5,525 nt of DNA, taken from Anaerolineales bacterium (lineage in GTDB: Bacteria; Chloroflexota; Anaerolineae; Promineifilales; Promineifilaceae). Under the pieces are notes generated by a model. The model searched no databases and was not told the origin of the DNA. It was given only the letters and a program-made list of their open reading frames with translations. Below, in pieces: positions 4,695-5,525 of this stretch (position 1 is the first letter of the stretch; every line of letters starts with the position of its first letter). A program made the translations under genes and the position numbers. The stretch covers positions 1-5,525 of the forward strand of contig JAGQGA010000392.1 in the NCBI GenBank assembly GCA_020432595.1, read 5' to 3'.

Positions 4695-5525
4695 TTAGTT
4701 TAGAAATTCATAAGCGGGGACGGTGAGAAAGTCGGTGAAGGTGTCGTTGGTGACGAGTTTGTCGAAGAGTTGGCTGGCTTGCTGATATTTGCCGGTGGCA
4801 AACGGCCGTTCTCCCACACTCTCCTTAATATCAGATAGCACCGTTGGCAGCAGTTGCCGGTACAGGTCGTGGGTCACACAACGGCCGTCGGCCAGCCTGG
4901 CTTCGCCGCTGTGGAGCCATTGCCACACCTGCGAACGGGAAATTTCGGCCGTGGCCGCATCTTCCATCAGGTTGTAGATGGGGACACACCCATTGCCATC
5001 CAGCCACGCCGCCAAATAGCGAATCCCCACATCAATGTTGGTTCGCAGCCCCGCCTCGGTGATGTCGCCTTCGGGAATGGCGATCAGGTCAGACTCGGTA
5101 ATCTCCACATCCTCACGCTGGCGGTGGATTTGATTGGGGGTGGGCATATAGGTGTCAAACATCTCTTTAGCAACGGCTACCAAACCAGGATGTGCCACCC
5201 AGGTACCGTCGTGCCCATCCTTAGCCTCGCGCTCTTTGTCGGCGCGGACTTTAGCAAGGGCCTGGGCGTTGGCTTCGGGGTCATTTTTGATCGGAATTTG
5301 CGCCGCCATGCCGCCCATGGCGTGGATGCCGCGCCGGTGGCACGTTTTGATGAGCAGCAGCGAATAGGCCCGCATGAAGTGGGTGGTCATGGTGACTTGG
5401 GCGCGGTCGGGCAAAAGATAGCCGGGGCGCTTTTGGAATTTGCGAATGGCGCTGAAGATGTAGTCCCAGCGACCGCAATTGAGGCCGGCTGAATGGTCAC
5501 GCAATTCATAAAGTATTTCTCCAAT
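4695..5525 (-). CDS. aceB: Malate synthase A (AceB), C-terminal part, 5' end outside window
   Basis: Second enzyme of the glyoxylate bypass: it condenses glyoxylate with acetyl-CoA to malate in the cytosol. The frame is open through the right edge (first residues IGEILYELRDHSAGLNCGRW), so about 277 C-terminal residues are present, roughly half of the ~530-aa malate synthase A family. The alignment with E. coli AceB is plain over the whole part: GLNCGRWDYIFS, LPDRAQVTMTTHFMRAYSLL, IKTCHRRGIHAMGGMAAQIP, NGCVPIYNLMEDAATAEISR (with the conserved catalytic-base Asp of MEDAA), and a C-terminal FLTVPAYEFLN close to the family's usual end. The CHRRGxHAMGGMAA and DGHDGTWVAHPGL segments shape the acetyl-CoA and glyoxylate site. 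It ends at TAA 4697-4695 and is followed by aceA. The TTG at 5504 is internal, not a start. The promoter is outside the window. Confidence 0.97.
   Translation of the reverse strand: MGEILYELRDHSAGLNCGRWDYIFSAIRKFQKRPGYLLPDRAQVTMTTHFMRAYSLLLIKTCHRRGIHAMGGMAAQIPIKNDPEANAQALAKVRADKEREAKDGHDGTWVAHPGLVAVAKEMFDTYMPTPNQIHRQREDVEITESDLIAIPEGDITEAGLRTNIDVGIRYLAAWLDGNGCVPIYNLMEDAATAEISRSQVWQWLHSGEARLADGRCVTHDLYRQLLPTVLSDIKESVGERPFATGKYQQASQLFDKLVTNDTFTDFLTVPAYEFLN
4801..4810. repeat. AACGGCCGTT iterated palindrome, copy 9
   Basis: Exact copy near the 3' end of aceB. It is the only copy in another frame, read as Glu-Arg-Pro-Phe. A one-mismatch relative, AACGGCCGTC, lies nearby at 4880-4889. Confidence 0.9.

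Noticed and set aside
4854..5492. Plus-strand open frame of 212 codons opposite aceB
   Set aside because: Antisense shadow of the conserved malate synthase; no ribosome site or family motif.

Overview
The window looks like chromosomal DNA of a moderately GC-rich, free-living heterotrophic bacterium. Intergenic arrays of short 7-8 nt units in inverted symmetry (TCACGCC...GCAAAG / CTTTGCG...GCGTGA type, and GATTACTG type) and a highly iterated palindrome AACGGCCGTT bring to mind environmental Chloroflexota (Anaerolineae-like) genomes. That taxonomic guess is inference from general familiarity, not from a marker gene. The genes themselves (BglX-type beta-glucosidase, OmpR/PhoB response regulator, ThiD, glyoxylate-shunt enzymes) are widespread.

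Layout, left to right. Bases 1-893 (+): 3' part of a GH3 beta-glucosidase related to BglX. Bases 894-1054: a nested inverted-repeat element of about 144 bp. Bases 1055-1750 (+): a complete OmpR/PhoB-family response regulator with no sensor kinase next to it inside the window. Then come five minus-strand genes, read right to left. The first two are aceB (C-terminal part, running off the right edge) and aceA, which form a glyoxylate-bypass pair separated by 90 bp containing a long imperfect palindrome. aceA is followed by a strong intrinsic terminator at 3206-3236. Past it is a compact cluster with its own likely promoter and palindromic operator: a Phd/YefM antitoxin, a RelE/ParE-type toxin (1 nt apart) and thiD (overlapping the toxin by 17 nt). 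thiD converges on the response regulator across a 60-bp gap.

How the genes work together: AceA and AceB are the two enzymes of the glyoxylate shunt, which permits growth on acetate or fatty acids. The GH3 enzyme releases glucose from beta-glucosides. ThiD supplies HMP pyrophosphate for thiamine. The toxin-antitoxin pair appears to share a transcript with thiD, so thiD may be under toxin-antitoxin autoregulation.

The most unusual signal is not a gene. The 10-bp palindrome AACGGCCGTT occurs nine times in 5.5 kb (about 0.005 expected by chance with equal base frequencies). All copies lie inside genes and eight of nine are read in the same frame as Thr-Ala-Val. This resembles the HIP1 phenomenon of cyanobacteria but with a different word. 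No defence system, CRISPR array, tRNA, rRNA or transposase gene was seen.
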